Notes under the pieces: model-generated
What the model was told of the DNA's origin: nothing
The model's input: only the letters and a program-made list of their open reading frames with translations
The model's database searches: none
Assembly (NCBI GenBank): GCA_009775195.1
Contig: VSPF01000077.1
Location: forward strand, 1 to 13,561
Source: Muribaculaceae bacterium
GTDB lineage: Bacteria; Bacteroidota; Bacteroidia; Bacteroidales; Muribaculaceae
Direction of reading: 5' to 3'
DNA: 13,561 nucleotides
Shown here: positions 1 through 7,105 of the stretch, one piece after another
How the letters are laid out: each line of letters begins with the position of its first letter
Position numbering within the stretch: position 1 is the first letter of the stretch
Position numbers and translations under genes: made by a program

Positions 1-22
1 ATATTGCATCTGCGGTTTTCAT
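1..22 (-). CDS. possible 5' end of a gene leaving the left edge
   Basis: On the minus strand an ATG at 22-20 opens a frame reading M-K-T-A-D-A-I before the window ends. A promoter-like -7 element (TAAATTTG, minus strand, 27-34) lies only four bases upstream, so the transcript would be almost leaderless. Seven codons are too few to recognise a product, and both start and promoter could be chance. Confidence 0.25.
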
Positions 23-260
23 ACTGCAAATTTAACACTTTTCCCAAAATCCATGCACCGTACTTTCGGCTTGACCCATTCAAAACATCCTTTTTGAGAC
101 ACCCGGCTTGACCCTTTCTTTTGTCCTGTTTGCCTTTATGTCTTTATGTTTCCTTATCTCCTCACAACGTCTCGCCCTTGATAAAAAGTGTTATGCAATC
201 GCCTTGTGTGCGATTTATTATATTTTTGTGGTTAAAAAATGCTAAATGGTCGGGAGCCCT
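23..260. other. intergenic region left of the sigma factor gene
   Basis: I see no convincing gene here. It holds the minus-strand TAAATTTG box (27-34) and an 11-base direct repeat, CGGCTTGACCC, at 68-78 and 106-116. A plus-strand TATTTTTG at 221-228 lacks an upstream TTTG at the right distance. The only sizeable open frame (121-333) starts with TTG, has a composition unlike the neighbouring genes and runs through the promoter at 261-292. Confidence 0.5.
68..116. repeat. 11-bp direct repeat CGGCTTGACCC
   Basis: Two exact copies of CGGCTTGACCC occur at 68-78 and 106-116, 38 bases apart start to start. They lie between the left-edge start and the sigma factor promoter, so they could be a protein binding site. 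Two copies alone do not establish that. Confidence 0.45.
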
Positions 261-292
261 TTTGGAAATCTCATCAAATAGAATTACCTTTG
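261..292 (+). promoter_or_regulatory. Bacteroidetes-type promoter of the sigma factor gene
   Basis: TTTG at 261-264, a 20-base spacer, then TACCTTTG at 285-292 fit the TTTG-N19/21-TAnnTTTG consensus of the Bacteroidetes primary sigma factor. Transcription should start near 298-302, leaving a leader of about 100 bases before the ATG at 402. Confidence 0.75.
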
Positions 293-401
293 TATATAGA
301 AAGCGAACGGGTGTGCCCTTTCGTGTCTATTAACCAATTATTCATTTAAAAACATTTCGCCTATAGCAAGACTCTACTCTAAACAAACCAAGGAATAGAA
401 A

Positions 402-992
402 ATGCGAAATCATACCAAGCTGACCGACGAGCAGCTTATTTGTTCTTATGCCGCCGGCGACAACGTTGCCTTCGACACTCTTCTTCTTCGTCATAAGGAC
501 CGGCTTTATAATTATATATATCAGATGGTTCACGATAGTGATGTTGCCGACGATATCTTCCAGGAGACTTTCGTCAAGGTTATCACCACCGTGCGTCAGG
601 GCCGTTATCAGGATATGGGCAAATTTTCGGCGTGGGTAACGCGCATTGCCCGTAATCTGGCTATCGACTCATTCCGTGCCGAGAAATCCGAGGCAGCCGT
701 TTCGACCGACAATACTGAGATTGACATACTCAATCGTCGCGAACTGAGCGAGGACACGATTGAAGACATCATGATAGACCTCCAGATTGAAGACGACATA
801 CGTATGCTTGTCGACCGTCTCCCCGACGTGCAGAAAGAGGTGCTGACCATGCGCTTCTACCAAGACCTGTCGTTTAAGGAGATTGCCGACCTTACCGGCG
901 TGAGCATCAACACAGCCCTGGGGCGTATGCGCTATGCCATACTCAACCTGCGCAAGATGGCTAAGGAAAATGAACTGTGCCTCACTCGCTGA
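402..992 (+). CDS. ECF-type RNA polymerase sigma factor (sigma-70 family)
   Basis: Directs RNA polymerase to a specific promoter set; the target regulon cannot be told from this window. The 196-residue protein has the usual ECF size and two-domain plan. Region 2 spans about residues 20-95, including DIFQETFVKV and FSAWVTRIARNLAIDSFR. An acidic linker follows, then region 4 at about 135-187, with LPDVQKEVLTMRFYQDLSFKEI (shown here only as family-typical text) ending in the helix-turn-helix GVSINTALGRMRYA. The ATG at 402 is preceded by AAGGA at 390-394, one of few Shine-Dalgarno-like sites here. It is monocistronic: own promoter (261-292), a terminator overlapping the stop codon, and no anti-sigma gene downstream, so control may be transcriptional or by a distant partner. 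The family call is firm; the specific role is unknown. Confidence 0.95.
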   Translation: MRNHTKLTDEQLICSYAAGDNVAFDTLLLRHKDRLYNYIYQMVHDSDVADDIFQETFVKVITTVRQGRYQDMGKFSAWVTRIARNLAIDSFRAEKSEAAVSTDNTEIDILNRRELSEDTIEDIMIDLQIEDDIRMLVDRLPDVQKEVLTMRFYQDLSFKEIADLTGVSINTALGRMRYAILNLRKMAKENELCLTR

Positions 993-1013
993 TAATCAGC
1001 GATAAATATTTTT
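986..1013 (+). terminator. intrinsic terminator of the sigma factor gene, overlapping its stop codon
   Basis: TCGCTGA (986-992) pairs perfectly with TCAGCGA (996-1002) around a TAA loop and is followed by a T-rich run ending in TTTTTG. The left arm includes the TGA stop (990-992), so a terminating ribosome would cover the stem. Confidence 0.7.
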
Positions 1014-1036
1014 GTCCGAAAAAATATATCAAAATA

Positions 1037-1068
1037 TTTGGTCATATCGATAAAAGACACTAACTTTG
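1037..1068 (+). promoter_or_regulatory. promoter of tRNA-Ser
   Basis: TTTG at 1037-1040, exactly 20 bases, then TAACTTTG at 1061-1068 match the Bacteroidetes promoter consensus. The tRNA begins 30 bases after the -7 element, leaving a short 5' leader for RNase P to remove. Confidence 0.85.
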
Positions 1069-1098
1069 CACTGCAAAAGCGAAAGCCCAGCACCATAA

Positions 1099-1187
1099 GG
1101 AGGGATGGGTGAGTGGCTGAAACCACCGGTTTGCTAAACCGACGATGGGAGCAATCCTATCCACGAGTTCGAATCTCGTTCCCTCCG
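1099..1187 (+). tRNA. tRNA-Ser (anticodon GCT)
   Basis: An 89-base class II tRNA. The acceptor arms GGAGGGA (1099-1105) and TCCCTCC (1180-1186) pair fully, with discriminator G at 1187 and no encoded CCA. The anticodon GCT is at 1133-1135 in loop TTGCTAA, so it reads AGC/AGU. The long variable arm and the T arm (CGAGTTCGAATCTCG) are typical of serine tRNA. The outermost anticodon-stem pair is C-A, a minor irregularity. It is flanked by its own promoter and terminator. Confidence 0.96.
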
Positions 1188-1192
1188 CAAGT

Positions 1193-1222
1193 TCCCCGAG
1201 AGAATTTCTCCCGGGGATTTTT
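1193..1222 (+). terminator. terminator of tRNA-Ser
   Basis: TCCCCG (1193-1198) pairs with CGGGGA (1212-1217). After one A-C mismatch the stem continues as GAGA/TCTC around a three-base loop. TTTTT follows at 1218-1222. dinB ends 50 bases to the right on the other strand, so the hairpin also separates convergent transcripts. Confidence 0.88.
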
Positions 1223-1271
1223 GTATTATATCGCCCCAAGCCGATATATCGGTGTCATGGACGTAGACGTA

Positions 1272-2354
1272 TCACAAGTCGTCGAAGTCGATGAGGAGCT
1301 GGCGGGTGTTGCCGGCACGGTTTTCGCCTTTGGTGGCCTTGCTCACGGTTAGGCCTATCAGGCGTATGGGGCGGCCTTCGATGTTGGCTTTGTCTATCAG
1401 GTCGTGGGCGTAGCGGAGCAGGGTGGCATGGTCGAGTTGCCGTGGCATGCCAGATAGGCTGCGCGTGATTTGGGTGAAGTCGGCAAAGCGCACCTTGAGA
1501 GTCAGCACCGTGCCGTTGAAACCGGCCTTGTCGAGCCTGGTCATTAGTTCGGTCACGAGTCGTGTGGCGGCATCGGTGATTTCTTCGTCGGTCGAAATAT
1601 CATGGTCGAATGTGTGCTCGACACCCCGCGATTTGCGTTCGCGGGTAGCCTCGACGGGACGGTTGTCGATGCCTCGCGCAAAGTTGTAGTATAACGGTCC
1701 GGCCTTGCCGAAATATAGCCGCAGTTCGCCCTGGGTGAGTTTGCGCAGGTCTTCGCCGGTATATATGCCCAGGTTGTGCATTTTTGCGGCAGTTACCGGC
1801 CCGACGCCCCAGAAGCTCTCTACGGGCATTTTGGCTATGAAATCGAGCGCGTGTTGCGGCGGGATTACGCACAGGCCGTCGGGCTTGCGGTAATCTGAGG
1901 CAATCTTGGCCAGGAATTTGTTGTACGACACTCCCGCCGATGCCACAAGCGAGAGCCGCTCTCGTATCTTGTGCTTGATTTGTCGCGCTATGTCGACGGC
2001 AAGCTCGATGCCGGCGAAGTTTTCGGTTACGTCGAGAAATGCCTCGTCGAGCGAGATTGGCTCTATGATGTCGGTATATTCGTGGAAGATGTCGTGGATG
2101 CTGGCCGAGACCTGTTTGTAGACGTCGAAACGGCAGTTGACGAATTTCAGCCCAGGGCACAGTTTCTTTGCCTTTGACGACGACATGGCCGAGCGCACGC
2201 CGTAGCGCCGTGCCTCGTAGCTTGCGGCGGCAACTACACCACGGCCGTCAGCCTGCCCGACGGCAACGGGGACGCCCTGTAGCGAGGGGTTGTCGCGTTG
2301 CTCGACCGAGGCGTAGAACGCATCCATGTCTATGTGTATGATTTTTCGGGTCAT
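1272..2354 (-). CDS. dinB: DNA polymerase IV (Y-family translesion polymerase)
   Basis: Error-prone polymerase that copies past damaged bases. The start is set at MTRKIIHIDMDAFYASVEQ (ATG at 2354-2352), giving 360 residues, the usual DinB length. The frame stays open further upstream to 2435, but that stretch is the tRNA-Glu gene and its terminator read in frame. Visible motifs are HIDMDAFYASVE (metal-binding Asp, residues about 7-19), YEARRYGVRSAM, the catalytic SLDEAFLDVT near residue 100, GVSYNKFLAKIASD, and the helix-hairpin-helix WGVGPVTAAKM. The C-terminal QLLIDF resembles a beta-clamp binding peptide. The start lies only 14 bases past the tRNA-Glu terminator's T-run, with no recognisable promoter of its own and a C-rich leader instead of a Shine-Dalgarno. 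The family call is very secure. Confidence 0.97.
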   Translation of the reverse strand: MTRKIIHIDMDAFYASVEQRDNPSLQGVPVAVGQADGRGVVAAASYEARRYGVRSAMSSSKAKKLCPGLKFVNCRFDVYKQVSASIHDIFHEYTDIIEPISLDEAFLDVTENFAGIELAVDIARQIKHKIRERLSLVASAGVSYNKFLAKIASDYRKPDGLCVIPPQHALDFIAKMPVESFWGVGPVTAAKMHNLGIYTGEDLRKLTQGELRLYFGKAGPLYYNFARGIDNRPVEATRERKSRGVEHTFDHDISTDEEITDAATRLVTELMTRLDKAGFNGTVLTLKVRFADFTQITRSLSGMPRQLDHATLLRYAHDLIDKANIEGRPIRLIGLTVSKATKGENRAGNTRQLLIDFDDL

Positions 2355-2368
2355 GAGGAGGGGGGGAT

Positions 2369-2395
2369 AAAAAAACAGACCGCCATGCGGTCTGT
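2369..2395 (-). terminator. terminator of tRNA-Glu, abutting dinB
   Basis: On the minus strand ACAGACCGC (2395-2387) pairs perfectly with GCGGTCTGT (2383-2375) around a three-base loop, followed by seven T (2375-2369, the first shared with the stem). It lies eight bases beyond the tRNA 3' end and 15 bases before the dinB ATG. Any transcript of dinB from the tRNA promoter must read through it. Confidence 0.9.
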
Positions 2396-2402
2396 AACTT
2401 AG

Positions 2403-2475
2403 TAGCGAGTCCGGGATTCGAACCCGAGTCTCCACCTTGAGAGGGTGGCGTGCTAGGCCTCTACACTAATTCGCC
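2403..2475 (-). tRNA. tRNA-Glu (anticodon CTC)
   Basis: A 73-base class I tRNA on the minus strand. The anticodon CTC (2441-2439) lies in loop CTCTCAA, closed by the perfect stem CCACC/GGTGG. The D arm (GTGT/GCAC) carries GG in its loop. The T arm has TTCGAAT between TCGGG and CCCGG. The discriminator is A (2403) and no CCA is encoded. The acceptor stem GGCGAAT/ACTCGCT has a G1-T72 wobble and an A6-C67 mismatch, weaker than usual. Its own promoter (2510-2541) and terminator suggest an active gene reading GAG. Confidence 0.88.
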
Positions 2476-2509
2476 ATGCTCTTGCAGCAGCTTTTTCGCT
2501 TTTGCGATG

Positions 2510-2541
2510 CAAAGTTACGACTGTTTTTGTTAATATGCAAA
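2510..2541 (-). promoter_or_regulatory. promoter of tRNA-Glu (possibly also dinB)
   Basis: On the minus strand TTTG (2541-2538), 20 bases, then TAACTTTG (2517-2510) match the consensus. It lies just past the priA stop, so the tRNA is transcribed independently of the priA operon. It is also the nearest strong promoter upstream of dinB. Confidence 0.85.
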
Positions 2542-2571
2542 TCTGCGCACGCTATTTAACAGTCGTTAACT

Positions 2572-5040
2572 CTATGTCGGGTCTACGTCGTAGTAGACCG
2601 TGAGCGACCGCATCAGTGGGTTCGAGGCCAGGTTGACGTATTGGTCGCGCAGTATCTGCTTTACCTGCTTCATCGATATGCCAGTCTCGGCCTTGAGCAT
2701 GATTTTGCGTATATATAGTGACTGGATACGGGCGACTGGCGGCTCCTGGGGGCCGCACACGCGGTTGCCGAATACCTGACGCAGGGCCGAGGCAAGGAGC
2801 GAGGCGCACTCGGCGGTCGTAGATGCCTCGCGGTGCTTGACGTAGATGTTGATTATGCGCGAGAAGGGCGGGAAGTTGAAGGCGCGGCGTTCTTCGAGTT
2901 CGTGACGGTAAAAAGCCTCGTAGTCGTGCCGGGCGGCGTAGCCGAGTATGGGGTGGCCGGGGTTGTATGTCTGGATTACCACCTGTCCCTTGCCGTCGCG
3001 CCGCCCGGCGCGTCCGGCAACCTGTTCGAGCATGTTGAACGCACGTTCGGCCGAGCGGAAGTCAGGAAAGTTGATTAGCGAGTCGGCGTTGAGCACGCCC
3101 ACGAGTTCTACCTCGCCGAAGTCGAGGCCTTTGGTCACCATCTGGGTGCCTATGAGTATGTCGGCCTTGTGCTGAGAAAACTCGTCGATTATGCGGCTGT
3201 AGCCGTCTTTGTTGCGCGTGGTGTCGAGGTCCATGCGCAGTACCTTTCGGTCGCGGAAACTCTCGGCGATTTCTTCTTCAATCCGTTCGGTGCCATAGCC
3301 CACAATCTCTATGGCCGGTTCCTTGCACTCGGGGCAGACCGTAGGTATGGCATATTCGGCACCGCAGTAGTGGCATTGCAGTTTGTTGTCGCGGCGGTGA
3401 TAGGTGAGGCTCACGTCGCAAAAATCGCATTTCGGCGTGAAGGCACACATGGTGCATCGTGCCATCGGGGCATATCCGCGACGGTTGTGGAAGAGGATAG
3501 CCTGCTTTTTTGCCGAGGTCACGGCGAGCGTGGCGTCGAGCAGGCGGTGCGACAGGTAGCCGCTCACAGCCTTGCTGCGCCGCTGGGCCTTCATGTCTAC
3601 AATCTCGATGGCCGGCAGGGCGACGCCGTCGTAACGCTCGGTCAGCGTCACCAGCCCGAACTTGCCGCTCTCGGCCTTGTAGTATGTCTCGATTGAGGGG
3701 GTGGCACTCCCATAGAGGGTCTTTGCCCCATGCATGGCTGCCAGCATGGTTGCGGCGTCGCGCCCGTTGTAGCGCGGTGCCGGGTCGTATTGTTTGTAGC
3801 TGCTCTCGTGCTCTTCGTCGACAATCACCAACCCGAGTCTGTCGAACGGCAGGAAGCACGCCGACCGTGCCCCCACGGCGATGACGGGCTCTTTGTGGTC
3901 GAGCATGCGGCGGTATAGCTCTACGCGCTCGTTGTCAGAAAACTTCGAGTGGTAGATTAGCACTTTTTCGCCGAAAACTTTTTGCAGCCGCCTTGTCAAC
4001 TGCGTTGTCAGGGCGATTTCGGGTACAAGGAACAGCACCTGCTTGCCCTGGCGCATCACATAGTCGGCAAGGTGCATGTAAATCTCGGTTTTGCCCGAGG
4101 CGGTTACGCCGTGGAGCAGCGTCACCGACTTGTCGGCGAAGGAGTGCAGTATTTCGTCGTGTGCCCGCTTCTGTGCCGGCGACAAGGTGGGCAATATACC
4201 CGTGGCGACCCCCGAATATGAGAACCGCGAAATCTCCTTATAGTAAATCTCGCTTAATCCTTTCTCGCATAAAGCCTTTATCACCGCACGACTTGCATCG
4301 GCGCGTTCGCATAGCACCTCGAGCGGTACCTCGGCAAGGGGCTGGTCGGCCTTGTAGAACTCCGATAGGGCTATAAGGGCCACGAGGGCCTCCTCTTGTT
4401 TGCGCTTTACTTTGGTAAAGGCGGCTTCGAGGGCCTGGGCGTCTCCACGGGTTATGAGCGGCCTCACGTAGGGGCGTTTGATTACGCGGTAGCGCTCTAC
4501 GAGTTTCTCTGCTACCGCCAATAGTCCGGCCTCGGTCATGCGCGTGACCGTCGAACCTATGCCCCTGGTACCGAGGTCTTTCTCTATGGTCTCGACAGTC
4601 GCGCTTTTCTTGCGCCTGAGGTAGTCGAGTATGCGGATTTCGAGGTCGGAGCAGCCGGCAAACTGCTCGTCGGTGGCCTCGCTGTCGATTTCTATGCGCG
4701 TCTCGCTCTCGATTTTGAGGCCCGAGGGTATGGCGGCCTTGTAGACATCGCCGACCGAGCACAGGTAGTAGTCGGCCATCCATTCCCAGAAGCGCAACTG
4801 CATGTTCGTGACCACAGGCTTGTCGTCGAGGCAAAGGGCTATTTCCTTTAGCTTTACGCCCGGGGGCGGCGCTACCGGCGTGACCGAGGCCACTATGCCC
4901 GTATAAAATCGTTTGGGCCCGAATTGCACGGCCACGCGCAGCCCCGACCGCACCTTGTCGTGCAGATGCTCGGGCACTATGTAGGTAAAGTTCCCCGCCA
5001 GTGGCAACGGCAGGATGACCTGGGCGTAGAGTGCTTTCAT
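2572..5040 (-). CDS. priA: primosomal protein N' (PriA), replication-restart helicase
   Basis: A 3'-to-5' DNA helicase that recognises stalled or repaired forks and reloads the replicative helicase. At 822 residues it has the length usual for the family. The N-terminal DNA-binding domain starts KALYAQVILPLPLAGNFTY. Walker A is GVTASGKT (311-318) and motif II is DEEH (408-411). The zinc module has four CxxC pairs (Cys 529/532, 538/541, 556/559, 569/572). Motifs V and VI are GTQMVTKGLDF (631-641) and QVAGRAGR (673-680). All catalytic features are intact. The ATG at 5040 lies one base after the porin-like gene's stop, implying translational coupling and one transcript with the envelope genes upstream. 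No clear terminator follows the stop. Confidence 0.98.
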   Translation of the reverse strand: MKALYAQVILPLPLAGNFTYIVPEHLHDKVRSGLRVAVQFGPKRFYTGIVASVTPVAPPPGVKLKEIALCLDDKPVVTNMQLRFWEWMADYYLCSVGDVYKAAIPSGLKIESETRIEIDSEATDEQFAGCSDLEIRILDYLRRKKSATVETIEKDLGTRGIGSTVTRMTEAGLLAVAEKLVERYRVIKRPYVRPLITRGDAQALEAAFTKVKRKQEEALVALIALSEFYKADQPLAEVPLEVLCERADASRAVIKALCEKGLSEIYYKEISRFSYSGVATGILPTLSPAQKRAHDEILHSFADKSVTLLHGVTASGKTEIYMHLADYVMRQGKQVLFLVPEIALTTQLTRRLQKVFGEKVLIYHSKFSDNERVELYRRMLDHKEPVIAVGARSACFLPFDRLGLVIVDEEHESSYKQYDPAPRYNGRDAATMLAAMHGAKTLYGSATPSIETYYKAESGKFGLVTLTERYDGVALPAIEIVDMKAQRRSKAVSGYLSHRLLDATLAVTSAKKQAILFHNRRGYAPMARCTMCAFTPKCDFCDVSLTYHRRDNKLQCHYCGAEYAIPTVCPECKEPAIEIVGYGTERIEEEIAESFRDRKVLRMDLDTTRNKDGYSRIIDEFSQHKADILIGTQMVTKGLDFGEVELVGVLNADSLINFPDFRSAERAFNMLEQVAGRAGRRDGKGQVVIQTYNPGHPILGYAARHDYEAFYRHELEERRAFNFPPFSRIINIYVKHREASTTAECASLLASALRQVFGNRVCGPQEPPVARIQSLYIRKIMLKAETGISMKQVKQILRDQYVNLASNPLMRSLTVYYDVDPT

Positions 5041-5041
5041 A

Positions 5042-7093
5042 TCAGTTGGTGAAGTCTACCGACAGTCCTAATTGCAGTCGCGACGGGTTGAGGGGGTAGA
5101 ACGGCATCGAGAAGTAGTCGCTGCCACCGAAAAGGCCCTTGTTTGCGTGCGAGTACATCACGTAGAATCGTGTCTTGCCGAGTTTGCAGTTGAGGTAGGC
5201 GTTGCAGAATGGGTAGTTGCCTACTTTATATTCACTCTGATTGGTGAAAGATACCGTTGCCGGCTGGTACATCGGCGCATAGTAGCGTGTGTAGTAGTCG
5301 CAGTCGATACCGAGCTGCACGTTGAGTGTGGCAATATTGAACAGCAGGTAGAGGTTGGAGTACACCGCGAGTTTGGGCAAAGGTATGACGGCTTCGTTCG
5401 AGCTCGTCTGATATGTCACCTTGTTGTCCCAGTGCAGGATACCAACCTTGAAGTTTTGGCGCAGCGTCGCCGCGAGTACCTGTACGCTGCCGCTGTTTTG
5501 TCGCGGTGTGCCGTCGCTGCCGAAATATATGTAGTTTTGCAGGTTCGACACCGCCAGGCGCAGGTGTGTGTCGCTGGGGCCGAAATCAATCTCGCCGCCA
5601 AAGGTAACGCGGCGGCGTTTGCCGAAGTCGTTGTCCCACACGAAGTGGTTCGAGATATATTTCTTTGTCAGGTATGGTGCTTCCTCGTTGTGGAAGGCTC
5701 CGAAGGCTTTGATTTCGAGACTGTCGCGCAGCATGGCGAAGCGGGTCGACAGTTCTCCGTCGAGCCTTATGTCGCCTGCGGCCTCTCCGAGGAAGCCGAG
5801 TTCGGCCGTGGCCTGGTAGCGCAGCAGGCTGCCGCGCTGTTTGGTGAGCTGCGCGCCTACCCATGCCAGTTGCTGCGTCTCTTTGGGCTTTATCACACCT
5901 ATGCCTTCGGGGAAGGGGTCGAGGCCGAGCTCGGGGTCGGTGCGGTCAAGGGTATCGGCGGTCTGCTTGTAGCCGCGTACCTGGTGCGTCACATAGGCGG
6001 CAAGACCGAATTTGGCATATTTGTGGAAGCCTTCGAGCAGCGATACGCCAAGCGTGTTGGTCACGGCCCAGTTGCTCGTATAGTCGCGGGTCATGGTAGG
6101 GTCGAGGTAGGTATGCTCGAAGAATTTTCGGGTCTCTTCGGTGTCGTAATCCAGGAAGAAATGCTTGTTGCCGTTATAGCGCAGCGTGTAGATAAACGAC
6201 GACACCGGTATATAGGTGCGGTGGGTAGTTGTGTCGTCGATTTGTTCCTCGTGCCAATAGCCAACTTTATACCTATTATTTATATAGAACTCTTCGCCCG
6301 ATACTCGCGTGTGCGCGTCAGAGAGGTTGGTCGGGATAGATTTGGGGTCTATCGATGCCACGCCGCCCTGCAGCTCGGCCGGGTCGGTGATATAGAGCAT
6401 GTCGGTGATGCCGCCGTTTTCCTTGTTGACCGAGTTGTAGTGGTAGTAGTATGCCTGCATTTCGTAGCGGTCGCCCAGGTACGAACCCGAGAAACCCCAC
6501 GATAGGTTTTTGACGGCCTGGTTGGCATAGCTGCCTTTTGAGTAGAGGTAGTCGAGCATTGCGCCTACCTGAGCCTTTGCGTTGATGTTGCCCGAGAAGG
6601 TGCCGCTGAGCCGTTCCTGCGATGTTTCGCGGCCGCCCGAGGTGATATAGCTCAGCAACGTCATAGGTATGCGGGTGTTGTAATACCGTATCTTGTCGTG
6701 CGAAGGCAGCCAGTGCGACAGGCCGTCGCGGAAGAAGAAGTCGCTCATCGGTGGCCGCTCGTCAAATATCATGTTCATGCCTTCGCCGCCAAGGTTGCCT
6801 GTGGTGGCATAGGCCGACGATACCATCGACGGCACCGACTGCCGGTAGTAGTTGAGCGGCAGGGTATCCAACGGTGCCGGTTCGCGGAGCCCAAGTGGCG
6901 AAAGCAGCCGCCAGCTATACGATGGCGCTATCACCGGCTTGCGGCTCGACGGGGTGGTCGACATCGACCCGTGCGACGTGAGGCTCGGGTTTTCGATTAG
7001 TCGCTGCGCAGCCGACGGTAGCCATAACAAAAGCATAGTGACGACAATAGCCGTCACTCGCATGATGTGGATATGTTTCTGAGTTATTGCCAT
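5042..7093 (-). CDS. Porin_10-like outer membrane beta-barrel protein
   Basis: Probably a Bacteroidetes outer membrane barrel of the 'putative porin' family (Porin_10); substrate and function are unknown. An N-terminal signal peptide is visible: MRVTAIVVTMLLLWLPSAAQ at residues 11-30, with likely cleavage after AQ. The conserved-looking region near residues 108-150 (MIFDERPP, then RYYNTRIPMTLLSYITSGG) fits the family plug/first strand. The remainder alternates hydrophobic and polar residues rich in Tyr, Phe and Asn, ending LQLGLSVDFTN, a typical last strand. The start at 7093 lies 12 bases after the lipoprotein stop. An alternative ATG at 7063 would begin directly at the signal peptide and is equally plausible. 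It is the third gene of the operon ending in priA. The barrel call is strong; the family name rests on motif memory. Confidence 0.8.
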   Translation of the reverse strand: MAITQKHIHIMRVTAIVVTMLLLWLPSAAQRLIENPSLTSHGSMSTTPSSRKPVIAPSYSWRLLSPLGLREPAPLDTLPLNYYRQSVPSMVSSAYATTGNLGGEGMNMIFDERPPMSDFFFRDGLSHWLPSHDKIRYYNTRIPMTLLSYITSGGRETSQERLSGTFSGNINAKAQVGAMLDYLYSKGSYANQAVKNLSWGFSGSYLGDRYEMQAYYYHYNSVNKENGGITDMLYITDPAELQGGVASIDPKSIPTNLSDAHTRVSGEEFYINNRYKVGYWHEEQIDDTTTHRTYIPVSSFIYTLRYNGNKHFFLDYDTEETRKFFEHTYLDPTMTRDYTSNWAVTNTLGVSLLEGFHKYAKFGLAAYVTHQVRGYKQTADTLDRTDPELGLDPFPEGIGVIKPKETQQLAWVGAQLTKQRGSLLRYQATAELGFLGEAAGDIRLDGELSTRFAMLRDSLEIKAFGAFHNEEAPYLTKKYISNHFVWDNDFGKRRRVTFGGEIDFGPSDTHLRLAVSNLQNYIYFGSDGTPRQNSGSVQVLAATLRQNFKVGILHWDNKVTYQTSSNEAVIPLPKLAVYSNLYLLFNIATLNVQLGIDCDYYTRYYAPMYQPATVSFTNQSEYKVGNYPFCNAYLNCKLGKTRFYVMYSHANKGLFGGSDYFSMPFYPLNPSRLQLGLSVDFTN

Positions 7094-7105
7094 TAAGCTA
7101 TACGC

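Noticed and set aside
121..333. 70-codon plus-strand frame upstream of the sigma factor
   Set aside because: TTG start, no ribosome site, no recognisable features, and it spans the sigma factor promoter.
1241..1252. Palindrome CCGATATATCGG after dinB as a terminator
   Set aside because: Perfect 12-base palindrome but with no loop and no T-run on the dinB strand; probably chance or a minor site.
2355..2435. N-terminal extension of DinB
   Set aside because: The extra 27 codons are the tRNA-Glu gene and its terminator read in frame; the conserved DinB start is at 2354.
2553..2571. Inverted repeat TTAAC-N4-GTTAA after priA as a terminator
   Set aside because: Only five A/T-rich pairs and no T-run; too weak to call.
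5072..6505. 477-codon plus-strand open frame opposite the porin-like gene
   Set aside because: It lies wholly antisense to a gene with signal peptide and barrel features. Its translation is rich in Val, Arg, His and Cys without motifs, as expected of a GC-rich antisense shadow.
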